Shown in pieces: positions 16,272 through 24,985 of a DNA stretch of 41,867 bases. Numbering within the stretch: position 1 is the first letter of the stretch; each line of letters begins with the position of its first letter. The translations under genes and the position numbers were made by a program. The stretch spans positions 510,749 through 552,615 of the forward strand of contig CP070724.1 of assembly GCA_020350825.1 (NCBI GenBank), in the 5' to 3' direction. Under the pieces are notes generated by a model. It was not told the origin of the DNA and made no database searches. It saw nothing but the letters and a program-made list of their open reading frames with translations. Origin of the DNA: Thermoplasmatales archaeon. Its GTDB lineage: Archaea > Thermoplasmatota > E2 > DHVEG-1.

Positions 16272-18139
16272 TGGGATTCGACACTTCAAGACAAAAAGAG
16301 TTTTCACAGAAAATAGTACTTGTTGAAATCGATATCCCTTTGACAAACAATGCTTTAATAAATTATGAGGCTGGAATATGGTTTAATAAGCTTAATTGGG
16401 GCGGTGTGACTGTTGAGGGATCAGATGGCGAAACTGGTTTTTATTCAAATGAGCAATCAGAAGTATTTGACGTTTCAAGTCTAAAAGTTGATAATATAGA
16501 CTATACTAAATTGGGAAGCCTTACAAGTCTTAGAGTGCAGAATGAGTCATTTTATTTTAACAAGGGATCACAGGAAATTTATATAAATTTTGATGACTAC
16601 AACAACCCAAGACAAAGAGTCATTTCCTTGGGTATAAGTTCAGGTTTTTCAATGACAGCAAAAAAAGACTCTAACGGCAGGCCACTTGATTCTTATTATA
16701 ACAATGATTACTATAAGCCTTGCGTGACTAATATACCTAATATAACACAAAACAAGGACCCTTTATTTTTTGGAATTATTTCTTTTAACGGCGGGACCAT
16801 AGAATTTGATAATAAAGATGGCAGCTTTGACAGTTTTGCAGATCAGGACGTTTATGCTCAACCTGTAAGAATTTTACTAGGTTTTGACGATCTTGTTTAT
16901 AGTGAATATGAAAAGGTTTTTAGTGGATATGTTGAAGATTTTGGCTATACACATGATGTGTTTAGACTTAATGTCCAGGACAATAGAAAGAAGCTATCAA
17001 GGAAATTACCTGTAAATCGTGTTACTAAGTCAACTTACACTTATCTAAACGACGATGATGTTGACAAGCCAATCCCTATAGCGTGGGGGTCTATCAGAAA
17101 AGCCCCGGCGATTGTTGTTAATAGAGATGAGCCAGGAAGTCCATCATGGACAGTATTGTTTTTAGACACCACCAATTACCCAGCCAAAGCGCTTACAACT
17201 GTTTGGGTTGATGGAGTTCAAAAGACACCTGCAAGCACTAATTTAGCAGCTGGTACATTTACATTGGCAAATGCAGACTATACAGACGGTGACGATGTAA
17301 TAGTACAATTTGAAGGGTTCTCAGATGGGGGAAGTCTGATAGAAAACGGCCTTGACGTTTTAAAAGATATTTTAAACACATATGCAGATATTAGCTTTTT
17401 GGCAGAAAATTATAACCTATCCGAATGGATATCAGAAACGTCAAAAGCTTTAAATGTTGCATTTTGGATCGGAGATGGTGAAGAGCAAACTATTAGAGAT
17501 GCAATTGAGACAATCTCCGTTAGCATGAATGGTATATTTTTATACCAAGATAATGGCTTAATAACATTTAGAACATACGACTCAAATAGATCTGTCACAA
17601 GAGTTATTCAAAACGATGAATGGATAAATAAGCCTGTTGTGGATTATCCGTCTAGTGATTTTTTAAGCTCTATTAAAATAAAATATAGTAAAAACTTTGA
17701 CGCAAACACTTTTAGAAGTTATCTCAATGACGATGAAGAAAGCACAGTTTTTGCAAGATATCGCCAATACAGACAAGCAACGGTAGAAACTGTCTTAGCT
17801 ACAGAAACAGACGCAGACACTAAAAGTGACAGGGTTATGGAAATTTCAAAAGAGATATCCCAGGTTGTCAAAAGGAAAACTAAAACCCAAAATGTTGACC
17901 TGGAGATAATGCAATTTATAGCTTGTGAACATGCAAGAACTTCAGAAGCAGTTAATGATTATAAAACTTATGAAATAATAGGTATAATGAAAGATCTAAA
18001 AAGAAATGAGGTTGCTTTGACAATGAGATTCGTAGAGGATTACGTGGAAACAGGTCTAGGATACTTGCAAGGGGATATATGGAAAGATTATATTTTCGGT
18101 CATAGAATTCATTCAATAACAAATTATTACGTAGAATAG
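16271..18139 (+). CDS. large tail hub / tip structural protein
   Basis: A 622-residue protein. It is beta-rich in the first 340 residues, with an acidic central region and a helical end (about 480-600). The position after the distal-tail gene and the length suit a baseplate hub (gp27-like) or tail-associated protein that opens the tip. I cannot see a peptidase or lysozyme motif. No specific family recognised. Confidence 0.65.
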   Translation: MGFDTSRQKEFSQKIVLVEIDIPLTNNALINYEAGIWFNKLNWGGVTVEGSDGETGFYSNEQSEVFDVSSLKVDNIDYTKLGSLTSLRVQNESFYFNKGSQEIYINFDDYNNPRQRVISLGISSGFSMTAKKDSNGRPLDSYYNNDYYKPCVTNIPNITQNKDPLFFGIISFNGGTIEFDNKDGSFDSFADQDVYAQPVRILLGFDDLVYSEYEKVFSGYVEDFGYTHDVFRLNVQDNRKKLSRKLPVNRVTKSTYTYLNDDDVDKPIPIAWGSIRKAPAIVVNRDEPGSPSWTVLFLDTTNYPAKALTTVWVDGVQKTPASTNLAAGTFTLANADYTDGDDVIVQFEGFSDGGSLIENGLDVLKDILNTYADISFLAENYNLSEWISETSKALNVAFWIGDGEEQTIRDAIETISVSMNGIFLYQDNGLITFRTYDSNRSVTRVIQNDEWINKPVVDYPSSDFLSSIKIKYSKNFDANTFRSYLNDDEESTVFARYRQYRQATVETVLATETDADTKSDRVMEISKEISQVVKRKTKTQNVDLEIMQFIACEHARTSEAVNDYKTYEIIGIMKDLKRNEVALTMRFVEDYVETGLGYLQGDIWKDYIFGHRIHSITNYYVE

Positions 18140-18148
18140 AGGTGGCAA

Positions 18149-19351
18149 ATGGCAAAAAGTACACTTTATAACTTAAATATAGCTAGCCCAGCGCAGATAA
18201 ATGATGAACCTTATTCAAGCGTTGGAAGTGATTCTTTTATTCTTGGAACTATACAGCGAGCTTTCCATACTGTTGAAATATATGACGGCACGGATACAAA
18301 CGCAACACAATTAACTGTTGGCGTTGATTATGAGCTTCTTGAAAGTGATACCACTTATACAGCACTTGCAGGGACTACGGTTTACACCAAGGTTAAAATA
18401 TTAAATGCAACTTATCAAACTGGAAATATCTATATATCTTATAAATGTATAGGAAGTTACACAGATGTTAATAGTTTTGCCCAAAAGGCATTGAATATTT
18501 TATCAATTACTGCCGATTATACAGTTCTTGACAATGACGGATATGATTTAATTCTGGTCGATCCTTCTGGGGGTGATGTTGATATAACTTTGCCAACAGC
18601 AAGCGCAAACGAGGGAAGATTATTCAGAATTAAAGTTTCTGCTCTTGGCGGTCTTGTTACTGTAGACGGAGAAGGCGCGGAAACAATTGACGGTGACGCT
18701 TCGGTTTATTTGAACAATATTTATGATCATGTTGATATTTGGTGTGACGGTACTGAATGGTTTATTGATGATATAGTTGCAAGTTGCGACACAGGGTGGA
18801 TTAGCCGTAACGACTGGACAGCAGTACATCCCGGATCTATAAATTTAGATTACGATAATCTGTCTGGAGCATTTAAAGTTGGGGAGCTTGTCACAGGACA
18901 AACGAGCGGTGATACTGGAATAATACAAAGTGATGATGGGTCAACGTTGATATTAAAAAATGTTACATCAGGTGGAATTTTTCAAAATAATGAACAAATA
19001 GCAGGTGCAACAAGTGGCGCAACTGCTGATGTAAATGAAACCAGCGGAAGTGCAAAAAACAAAGATACAAATAATTACCATCAGCTTGGAAAAAATATTT
19101 ATGATCTTCAATTTGAACTATATGTTAGCACAGACGGAACAGACAATAATAGTTTTAAAAATATATTTGCAACTGCTGAAGGTGGATCAGCAAATTATGG
19201 TGGAACATTTTATCAAGTAGATACGAATAATATAAAAATCCAAACTGGTCCAGATGGAATTTACAGATATGCAGATGATGATGGAGCAACATTAAATTTA
19301 CTAGATACAGATGATTTTTTCTATAAAACTATAGTTAGAAGGGTAAAATAA
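18149..19351 (+). CDS. tail fibre / virion appendage protein
   Basis: A 400-residue protein with a GGTGGC SD. The middle has a phage-fibre pattern (DVDITLPTASANEGRLFRIK at about 151-170, then a Gly-rich turn). Residues about 240-295 show repeated TSGxTG-type turns rich in Gly and Ser, ending in a beta-rich C-terminal domain. Position at the end of the tail genes fits a fibre or adhesin. Stop overlaps the next ATG by one base. Confidence 0.6.
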   Translation: MAKSTLYNLNIASPAQINDEPYSSVGSDSFILGTIQRAFHTVEIYDGTDTNATQLTVGVDYELLESDTTYTALAGTTVYTKVKILNATYQTGNIYISYKCIGSYTDVNSFAQKALNILSITADYTVLDNDGYDLILVDPSGGDVDITLPTASANEGRLFRIKVSALGGLVTVDGEGAETIDGDASVYLNNIYDHVDIWCDGTEWFIDDIVASCDTGWISRNDWTAVHPGSINLDYDNLSGAFKVGELVTGQTSGDTGIIQSDDGSTLILKNVTSGGIFQNNEQIAGATSGATADVNETSGSAKNKDTNNYHQLGKNIYDLQFELYVSTDGTDNNSFKNIFATAEGGSANYGGTFYQVDTNNIKIQTGPDGIYRYADDDGATLNLLDTDDFFYKTIVRRVK

Positions 19352-19563
19352 TGCCAGAACTAAACTCTGAAGAATATGATTTTTTTGTAAAATTAAAAGA
19401 AAATTTAGAAATAGATCTTCAAATAAAAAATAAAAAAATTGAAATGTGGATAAAAGTAAATAGTATTTTACATCAATCTGATTATGCAAAAGCAAGAAAA
19501 GAAATAAAAGATCAATATAGAAATGAAATAGAAACACTTATAAATTTAAAACATGATATTTAA
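19351..19563 (+). CDS. small charged coiled-coil protein
   Basis: A 70-residue protein, Lys- and Glu-rich, predicted helical throughout, overlapping the fibre gene stop (TAATG). It closes the tail operon. Possibly an assembly factor for the fibre; no family recognised. Confidence 0.6.
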   Translation: MPELNSEEYDFFVKLKENLEIDLQIKNKKIEMWIKVNSILHQSDYAKARKEIKDQYRNEIETLINLKHDI

Positions 19564-19575
19564 AAAAAATATTTA

Positions 19576-19602
19576 TTGACATATTTTAAGAATATGTATA
19601 CT
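19576..19602 (+). promoter_or_regulatory. promoter-like TTGACA-15-TATACT
   Basis: Minus 35 TTGACA at 19576-19581 and TATACT at 19597-19602 with a short 15-base spacer. It lies in the gap before the membrane-protein genes and could drive lysis-type expression. The spacing is short, so support is moderate. Confidence 0.5.
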
Positions 19603-19644
19603 TTTGGAAGGGAGATCAGAAAAAAGAATGGGACTTAAAAATTT

Positions 19645-19899
19645 ATGGATTCGACTAAGGTTATTGGGGTACTTATTACAGTTGTTGGGGTTCTTATTGG
19701 TTATGTCGGGCGTAACTTTAATAACAGGATTATTGCACTAGAAAAGAGAATTGAAGAGGGAATTCATGAAATGAAAGAAGAGATAGACGACATAAATGTT
19801 GATATGCGAAAAGATGTTATCGCTTTGCATAAAAAAATTGATTCTTTAGTTAGAGACTTCTCAGTCCTTCAGGGAGAGCACAAGGTAAACCATAAATGA
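19645..19899 (+). CDS. small membrane protein, XhlA-like lysis candidate
   Basis: An 84-residue protein with an N-terminal transmembrane stretch (about residues 5-22, TKVIGVLITVVGVLIGYV) followed by a long charged coiled coil. This layout resembles XhlA/haemolysin-type phage membrane proteins used with holins. It has only a weak SD (GGGA, 11 bases before). An overlapping frame at 19628 also encodes a hydrophobic peptide. Next gene overlaps by four bases. Confidence 0.6.
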   Translation: MDSTKVIGVLITVVGVLIGYVGRNFNNRIIALEKRIEEGIHEMKEEIDDINVDMRKDVIALHKKIDSLVRDFSVLQGEHKVNHK

Positions 19900-20081
19900 A
19901 AAAGATGTTTGATCACATAATTAAAAACAAGAAAATTTATCAAAGAGTTGTTGTTTTAATAATAATTGTTGCTGGTGCTATTGTTCTGATACAAAATATA
20001 AACTGTGGCTATGACAAAGATAAAGGGTTTTATTTTCATTTTAGCCCTGCTGCAAAGATAAATTTAAATGTAAACAAGTGA
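19896..20081 (+). CDS. small membrane protein
   Basis: A 61-residue protein with a basic N-terminus and a single transmembrane helix (about residues 17-33, QRVVVLIIIVAGAIVLI), then a polar tail. With its neighbours it could form a holin or anti-holin set. Overlaps the next start by four bases. Confidence 0.55.
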   Translation: MKKMFDHIIKNKKIYQRVVVLIIIVAGAIVLIQNINCGYDKDKGFYFHFSPAAKINLNVNK

Positions 20082-20476
20082 AATCTATAATTGCTCAAAT
20101 CGTTTTAGTTGTAGTCTACACCTTTGCAATTCTGTTTCTGTGGGAATATAAAGGTAGACAGCATATATTCAAGCCTGAAATAAAAATAGTTAAGAAGACA
20201 GAAATAAAATGGATTGACAGAATAATAGAAAGACCTTATGACGAAATAACTTTTGATGAATGCAAGAATTTATTAGCCTGTTTTGATACATCCAAACCAT
20301 ACTTAGATATTACAAATATAGAAGGAAACAATATAACGGTTACAAGTAAACTTTGTGAACGTGAATGGTCAAGAGCGTTTACCTTAAACACAAGCAGTTC
20401 AGGAAATTGGAAATTTTACGTCGGCGTCGGATTAGCTGGAGCCATTGCCGGCTATATAATACATAAAAATTTATAG
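20078..20476 (+). CDS. membrane-anchored protein (spanin-like candidate)
   Basis: A 132-residue protein with GTG start overlapping the previous stop. It has an N-terminal transmembrane helix (about 4-22), a polar middle with two Cys pairs, and a second hydrophobic Gly/Ala segment at the end (about 113-128). The one-anchor plus periplasmic domain layout is like an inner-membrane spanin, but the second segment is unusual. A strong terminator follows at 20507. Function uncertain. Confidence 0.5.
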   Translation: MKSIIAQIVLVVVYTFAILFLWEYKGRQHIFKPEIKIVKKTEIKWIDRIIERPYDEITFDECKNLLACFDTSKPYLDITNIEGNNITVTSKLCEREWSRAFTLNTSSSGNWKFYVGVGLAGAIAGYIIHKNL

Positions 20477-20506
20477 CATACCTCTATTTTCTTACCAGTA
20501 TAATGC

Positions 20507-20534
20507 TGACGGTCATAAGGCCGTCATTTTTTTT
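20507..20534 (+). terminator. rho-independent terminator, end of late operon
   Basis: Perfect six-base stem TGACGG / CCGTCA with an eight-base loop and eight consecutive T. It ends the structural and membrane gene transcription unit, and a promoter follows 20 bases later. Confidence 0.9.
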
Positions 20535-20553
20535 CTAAATATAAATTTTTTAC

Positions 20554-20582
20554 TTGACTTATGTATATATTCTATGTATATT
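20554..20582 (+). promoter_or_regulatory. promoter TTGACT-17-TATATT
   Basis: Minus 35 TTGACT at 20554-20559, 17-base spacer, minus 10 TATATT at 20577-20582. It sits between the late terminator and the first early gene, so it is the likely main early promoter. Confidence 0.75.
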
Positions 20583-20612
20583 TAATATACAAGATAAAAC
20601 AAAGGTACAAAT

Positions 20613-20969
20613 ATGACAAACAGAAACCTAGAACAAAAATTAGAAACACAATCAATTCAATGTCCACACTGTGGAACAACTCAACAGGCCGAAGTTGTTA
20701 GGGGTGAGCCGTTTGATATATATTTTCACGAATGCACTTTATGTAAATATAAAATAACAGAATCCGAATGGAAACATCCAGAGGTGTATTATTTGGATGT
20801 TTCAACAGAGCGAGGTGTAATTATTACCGAGGTTGGCACATTTGCGTTTGAGCAAGACGGCGAAGTATTAAGATATATTGGGACTGACAAGATTGTTGCC
20901 TCAAAAGATATTTATAATGTTATAAATTTGAACCAATACAAAATAATCTGGGAGAGTAAAAATGTATAA
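20613..20969 (+). CDS. zinc-ribbon protein, first early gene
   Basis: A 118-residue protein with a zinc ribbon at residues 17-43 (CPHCGT and CTLCKYK). The rest is beta-rich. First gene after the early promoter, so possibly a transcription or host-takeover factor. No family recognised. Confidence 0.6.
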   Translation: MTNRNLEQKLETQSIQCPHCGTTQQAEVVRGEPFDIYFHECTLCKYKITESEWKHPEVYYLDVSTERGVIITEVGTFAFEQDGEVLRYIGTDKIVASKDIYNVINLNQYKIIWESKNV

Positions 20970-21204
20970 CATAGATGATGTTGAATTAAATTTAAATCTT
21001 ACAATAGAAGTCGGAACGCACACGAGTCTAGACGGAGCGGAAGACATTAAGTTTTATGTAAATATTATTGAGAAAGAAAATGGTAAAACAACATACAGAA
21101 GGGCTGAAGTTATAAATGAAGAAATCAACCTTTATTTGTTAAATAGACTTTCTGAAAAGATAGAAAAAGAATGTATAAAAATGTCAGAAGATAATAGGAG
21201 GTGA
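20962..21204 (+). CDS. hypothetical protein
   Basis: An 80-residue acidic protein overlapping the zinc-ribbon gene by eight bases, with no transmembrane segment. Mixed alpha/beta composition. AGAGTAAAA precedes the ATG. Not recognised. Confidence 0.55.
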   Translation: MYNIDDVELNLNLTIEVGTHTSLDGAEDIKFYVNIIEKENGKTTYRRAEVINEEINLYLLNRLSEKIEKECIKMSEDNRR

Positions 21205-21207
21205 ATA

Positions 21208-21531
21208 ATGTTTAGAATAACATCGGGAAAGGGGTTTCATATAAAATTAGAAAATGGAATAACGATCAGTACTCAATTAGGTGGTGGAAGCTATTGCTCT
21301 AATTATGAAAAAGATATATTGAGATACAGGGGAAGTATAGAGTCAAATGATGCAGAGATATCTATATGGAACAAAAAAGGCGAATGGATTACAAAAGAAG
21401 TTTTAAAGGAAGTCATAAAAGATGACATTGGATGGGATGTTGTTTATGGCTATTGCAAAATGGGTCTTTGGCTTAAGATAATAGATTATTGCAAAGGTTT
21501 AAAAGGTAAAATAACAGGGGAAAATAAATGA
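21208..21531 (+). CDS. hypothetical protein
   Basis: A 107-residue protein with an AGGAGG SD about five bases upstream. The N-terminal half is rich in Gly, Ser and aromatic residues and the C-terminal part is helical. Overlaps the pentapeptide gene by four bases. Not recognised. Confidence 0.55.
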   Translation: MFRITSGKGFHIKLENGITISTQLGGGSYCSNYEKDILRYRGSIESNDAEISIWNKKGEWITKEVLKEVIKDDIGWDVVYGYCKMGLWLKIIDYCKGLKGKITGENK

Positions 21532-21977
21532 ATAAAGAAGAATTAAATAAAATATTAGAAGATCATAAGAAATGGCTGAATGAAGGTGGGGAACGTGCAA
21601 ATTTACGTTATGCGAATCTACATGGTGCAAATCTAAGTAATGCAAATTTACGTTATGCGGATCTACATGGTGCAGATTTACATTATGCGAATCTACATGG
21701 TGCAGATTTCCGTTATGCGGATCTACATGGTGCAGATTTAAGTTGTGTGATAATATCAGAAACTATTTTTGATTTTAAATTAATGAGTATAACTGGATCA
21801 AGGCATAAAATAATAGCATATAAAAATAAAATGTACATAGGGTGTATTCTGCATAGTCCAGAATACTGGAAAATAATGTATGACACAATTGGAAAAGAAA
21901 ATAAATATTCAGAAAAGGAAATAAGGGAATACAAAAGATGCATAGATTTTATTTGTGAGGAACTTAAACATGATTAA
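21528..21977 (+). CDS. pentapeptide-repeat protein
   Basis: A 149-residue protein. Residues about 25-75 are tandem A(D/N)Lxx repeats (for example ANLRY ANLHG ANLSN) expected to fold as a right-handed quadrilateral beta-helix. Such proteins often mimic DNA and can bind gyrase. The C-terminal 75 residues do not match the repeat and may be a separate domain. The repeat region is also near-identical at DNA level, so recent expansion is likely. Confidence 0.85.
   Translation: MNKEELNKILEDHKKWLNEGGERANLRYANLHGANLSNANLRYADLHGADLHYANLHGADFRYADLHGADLSCVIISETIFDFKLMSITGSRHKIIAYKNKMYIGCILHSPEYWKIMYDTIGKENKYSEKEIREYKRCIDFICEELKHD
21600..21744 (+). repeat. 30-base tandem repeats in pentapeptide gene
   Basis: The coding DNA repeats a 30-base unit (two pentapeptides), with near-identical copies such as the GCGGATCTACATGGTGCAGA block. 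High identity suggests recent duplication, and copy number may vary. Confidence 0.8.
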
Positions 21978-22137
21978 AGAACTGTTTTTAAAGGAATTAG
22001 ACAAAGCAAAAGATAGTGACGAAATATTAGAGGCAGTTATAAAATATAAAAAAAGAGAAGAAAAAAGAAAATTCAAAGAGTTACTAGCTTCAGATCCAAA
22101 AAGAGAGGATAAATGTTCAAAAAAAACTTACACTTGA
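21970..22137 (+). CDS. small charged helical protein
   Basis: A 55-residue Lys/Glu-rich helical protein. ATG 21970 is preferred over an upstream GTG because GAGGAA lies eight bases before it. It overlaps both neighbours. Not recognised. Confidence 0.6.
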   Translation: MIKELFLKELDKAKDSDEILEAVIKYKKREEKRKFKELLASDPKREDKCSKKTYT

Positions 22138-22286
22138 ATCAAGAGCACAGAGAAAAGCTTTTAGAAATGAAAAAGATTTTAGAGAAAAGAGACGGTATTT
22201 ACCACATGGCTGAATCCGATGTAATCAGGCAGTCCATAGATTATTACTATAAACATTTAAAAGGTAGATTGGAGGAGACAAAATGA
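22113..22286 (+). CDS. small helical protein
   Basis: A 57-residue protein with an AGAGAGGA SD and ATGA overlap with the ERF gene. Charged N-terminal helix, then a Tyr-rich helix (SIDYYYKHLK). Too short for the usual ORF cut-off, but start, overlap and SD are convincing. Probably co-translated with the recombination gene. Confidence 0.65.
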   Translation: MFKKNLHLNQEHREKLLEMKKILEKRDGIYHMAESDVIRQSIDYYYKHLKGRLEETK

Positions 22287-22921
22287 GTACAGAAGTTGAT
22301 AAAAGTTTAAATCTTCATCAAAGATTGCATGCAATCATGAAAGATATAAAATATATTCAAAAGGATTTAGATGTAAACATAACAGCTAATAAGACTTATA
22401 AGGGAATTAGTCACGATGCTGTCACAAAAGAAATAAGATCGGCTTTAGTAAATCATAGAGTTTTAGCAATACCCAGTGTAATAGATACAAAAGAAGTAGA
22501 TTACACTACAAAAGACAAATATGGAAATGAAAAGCTCTCGACTAGAACCAAAGTTGTAATTGAGGTTAACTTCATAAACATAGATAATCCAGAAGATTAC
22601 TTAAAAGTATGCGCTTTCGGATATGGTCTTGATTCGCAAGACAAGGGACCCGGAAAGGCTGTTTCTTATGCTGTAAAATATGCTCTACTGAAAACTTTCA
22701 GCCTAGAAACTGGTGACGATCCAGAGAACGATATCGACGATATACAATTATCTGAAGCAATCAAAAAAGTTCAAGATTTCTTTGGAACTCCTGACCTTAT
22801 CGAGGCAATGAAAAAAACAACTAAATTAGAAGAGCGTGCAAAGCTTATTAAAATAGCCAAAGAGGAGCAACCTGAAATAATTGCAACACTTGTTAAAATG
22901 TCAAAGGAGATGGAGAAATGA
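22283..22921 (+). CDS. ERF-family single-strand annealing protein
   Basis: A 212-residue protein with the ERF domain in its first 150 residues: helical start, TANKTYKGISHDAVTKEI near 34-51, then strands, and the conserved GYGLDSQDKGPGKAVSYA block at about 113-130. ERF proteins anneal complementary ssDNA during phage recombination and genome circularisation. The downstream RecB/Cas4-like nuclease is the usual partner. GGAGGAG SD. Confidence 0.9.
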   Translation: MSTEVDKSLNLHQRLHAIMKDIKYIQKDLDVNITANKTYKGISHDAVTKEIRSALVNHRVLAIPSVIDTKEVDYTTKDKYGNEKLSTRTKVVIEVNFINIDNPEDYLKVCAFGYGLDSQDKGPGKAVSYAVKYALLKTFSLETGDDPENDIDDIQLSEAIKKVQDFFGTPDLIEAMKKTTKLEERAKLIKIAKEEQPEIIATLVKMSKEMEK

Positions 22922-23265
22922 TTAACTGTAGCAAATATAATGATTGTAGCGCACCAATGTGCCCATATGATAAAGAGTTAAAAAGCTCAACATGGTATCC
23001 AAGTGAACAAACATGTAGTAAGCCTGGGTTTAATTGGATTTCCAACCAAAGGAAAATTGCAAAAAAAACACAATGTCAAGAAACATATTACACTTTCAAT
23101 ATGCTAAATAGGAATTGTATAATTTCAAAGGGTATGAAAGGTTTGGATCCAGAAAAAGAAGAAGGCGATCAATTAAAAAAGTGGCTAGAAAAGAGGCCAG
23201 AAAAAAGAAAATTAAGTGATTCAGAGCGTAAAAAGATATCAAAGAGACTCAATAGTGTTTCTTAA
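22918..23265 (+). CDS. Cys-rich hypothetical protein
   Basis: A 115-residue protein with an N-terminal Cys cluster (C4, C10, C15 with CPYD, then C33) and a basic C-terminal tail. It may bind zinc. It overlaps the ERF gene by four bases, so it probably works with recombination or replication. Family not recognised. Confidence 0.6.
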   Translation: MINCSKYNDCSAPMCPYDKELKSSTWYPSEQTCSKPGFNWISNQRKIAKKTQCQETYYTFNMLNRNCIISKGMKGLDPEKEEGDQLKKWLEKRPEKRKLSDSERKKISKRLNSVS

Positions 23266-23624
23266 AATCGATTCTATTGTTGTTTCAGGTGCAATCTACA
23301 GGGGTTTTTAGGGATAGTAATTTAAAAAACGATAAATAGCACTTTGAGGAGGGTTCAGGCAGGGCACAATGGTTCTGAAAACAAATAAGCTTCTAACGCG
23401 CCAACATTAGAAGCTTAATAGAGGCCTATAGGAGGCCTGTTTTTGATAAACTTTTAGTTCGTAAACTTTATATCAAGTTTAAATATATTGTCAAGAACAA
23501 ACTCTACTATTTTCTAGAAAATGCTGTAATGGACTATGGACCAAAATGAATAAATCAAAAACCTGGGGTGAATGGCTTTATCGGGCTAAGAAAATAAGAA
23601 TTTATATTTTACTAAGGGGTTAAA
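23266..23624 (+). other. structured intergenic region (possible origin or ncRNA)
   Basis: 359 bases without a convincing gene. Contents: a perfect 11-base inverted repeat (TAAGCTTCTAA at 23386-23396, TTAGAAGCTTA at 23407-23417), then an AGGCCT...AGGCCT hairpin (23422-23438) followed by five T. A long AT-rich segment then leads to the nuclease gene. A 25-residue frame at 23546-23623 exists but has no SD. A replication origin or small RNA is possible; nothing decisive is seen. Confidence 0.5.
23422..23444 (+). terminator. palindromic terminator-like hairpin
   Basis: AGGCCT repeated with a five-base loop gives a six-base perfect stem because the hexamer is its own reverse complement, followed by GTTTTT. 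Likely terminates transcription from the recombination genes. Confidence 0.65.
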
Positions 23625-24374
23625 ATGGCATACTTTTACGACAAAGACGGAAATGTAATATCAAAAGTTCTAAGCAAAAAAGGAACCATGAGAAATGTTA
23701 CAATTAGAGACGCTAGAAAACACGGTTATTTCCCTTCGGTTACTCAGGTTATCAAAGAAGGTTTACCCACTCCAACGGCTTTGATTAAGTATTTTAAAGA
23801 ACAAGTTGTCTGGGCCTGCTTGGACAATCCAAAAATGGAAAACGAAACAAGGTATGAATATGCACAAAGAGTAATTGAAAGATCATATTTACATTCTGAC
23901 ACAGCCAAAGATTTTGGAAATGTGATGCATAATTTGATTGAAAGGTATATAAACGAACAGACAATATTTATATCAAAATACGATAAAAATATTAGAGATA
24001 GTATGTATAAAACTAGTAGATGGATAGAAGACAATAAACTAAAAGGTCACACAGAAAAAATTATTATAGATAGAATTTTTGGATATGGCGGGAAACCAGA
24101 TTTTCATGGGAAATCAACTAATGGAAATGTCGTTGTTGATTTTAAGACTCAAAACACAAAAGATGGAAAATTTATATTTTACGATGAATGGAAGTATCAA
24201 ATATCTGCTTATATTGGGATATTAGAATTTGATTACAAAGGCATATGTTTAGCTATATCAAGTAACGAACCTGGACTAATAGAGGAAAAGATTTATACAG
24301 ATGAAGAAATACAAGAAGGTTGGAAGGTCTTCAGTAATGCATTAGAGAATTACAAAATTATCAAAAAACTATAG
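23625..24374 (+). CDS. RecB/Cas4-like PD-(D/E)XK nuclease
   Basis: A 249-residue protein with the RecB-family order: FGNVMHNLIE (H102, residues 97-106), GYGGKPDF (D159), and VVVDFKTQ (D172, K174). These form the metal-binding PD-(D/E)XK site. Such nucleases resect DNA ends for the annealing protein upstream. AAGGGG SD. Length is usual for the phage form. Confidence 0.8.
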   Translation: MAYFYDKDGNVISKVLSKKGTMRNVTIRDARKHGYFPSVTQVIKEGLPTPTALIKYFKEQVVWACLDNPKMENETRYEYAQRVIERSYLHSDTAKDFGNVMHNLIERYINEQTIFISKYDKNIRDSMYKTSRWIEDNKLKGHTEKIIIDRIFGYGGKPDFHGKSTNGNVVVDFKTQNTKDGKFIFYDEWKYQISAYIGILEFDYKGICLAISSNEPGLIEEKIYTDEEIQEGWKVFSNALENYKIIKKL

Positions 24375-24456
24375 GGGTACAAAAATGAATGAAAAATATG
24401 TATATATCGGCATTGCTTTAAAGGTAGGGCAATAAAGTTAAGATAGAGAGAATAAA

Positions 24457-24798
24457 ATGAGAGAAATAAAATTTAGAGCATGTGACAAGCGAAAAAATTT
24501 ATATGAAGATGCTAAAAGGATGTATTACAATGTTTATATTATAAGCGAATCAGATGTATCAATTAACGGACTTAGATTTAGCATAAAAGATTTCGAAATT
24601 ATGCAATTTACAGGGCTTAAAGATAAGAATGGTAAAGAAATATATGAGGGTGATATTGTTTTAGTTGATATGGGATACAGAAATTTAATAATAATAGAGT
24701 TCAAAAATGGTTCATATAATGTAAATTCTTGGATAGTTAATGGTGATTGTGAAGTAATAGGAAACATTTATGAAAATCCAGAACTTTTGAGAGGATAA
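24457..24798 (+). CDS. YopX family protein
   Basis: A 113-residue protein matching the YopX phage family: REIKFRAWD-like start (REIKFRACDK), the conserved MQFTGLKDKNGKEIYEGDIV block (about 49-68), and VIGNIYENPELL at the end. Function is unknown. Common in phages of Firmicutes and Bacteroidetes. Confidence 0.9.
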   Translation: MREIKFRACDKRKNLYEDAKRMYYNVYIISESDVSINGLRFSIKDFEIMQFTGLKDKNGKEIYEGDIVLVDMGYRNLIIIEFKNGSYNVNSWIVNGDCEVIGNIYENPELLRG

Positions 24799-24799
24799 A

Positions 24800-24964
24800 A
24801 TGACAGTAGATAAAAAGTATCTTTTACAAAAAATAGAAGCTAGTGAAAGAAGAATTGAATATTTAGAAGTTCAATTATCAAAACAATTCGAAATGATTGT
24901 AAACCTTAAAGACATGTTTGAAAAAACAAGTTTGTTGCTAGAAAAGTTAATTGACAGAAGGTAG
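24800..24964 (+). CDS. small coiled-coil protein
   Basis: A 54-residue helical protein with heptad spacing from residue 5 to 52 and a GAGAGGA SD. It starts one base after the YopX stop. Its 3' end contains the minus 35 box of the next promoter. Not recognised. Confidence 0.6.
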   Translation: MTVDKKYLLQKIEASERRIEYLEVQLSKQFEMIVNLKDMFEKTSLLLEKLIDRR

Positions 24965-24979
24965 TATTTTTATTATATT
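24951..24979 (+). promoter_or_regulatory. promoter TTGACA-17-TATATT
   Basis: Perfect TTGACA (24951-24956), 17-base spacer, TATATT (24974-24979). It overlaps the end of the preceding gene and faces the structured element at 25041-25097, giving a probable short RNA or leader. Confidence 0.8.
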
Positions 24980-24985
24980 GTTTGT

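Noticed and set aside
23546..23623. 25-codon frame directly before the nuclease gene
   Set aside because: No SD; kept only as a note in the intergenic region.
24385..24435. 16-codon frame after the nuclease gene
   Set aside because: Too short to support; possible leader only.
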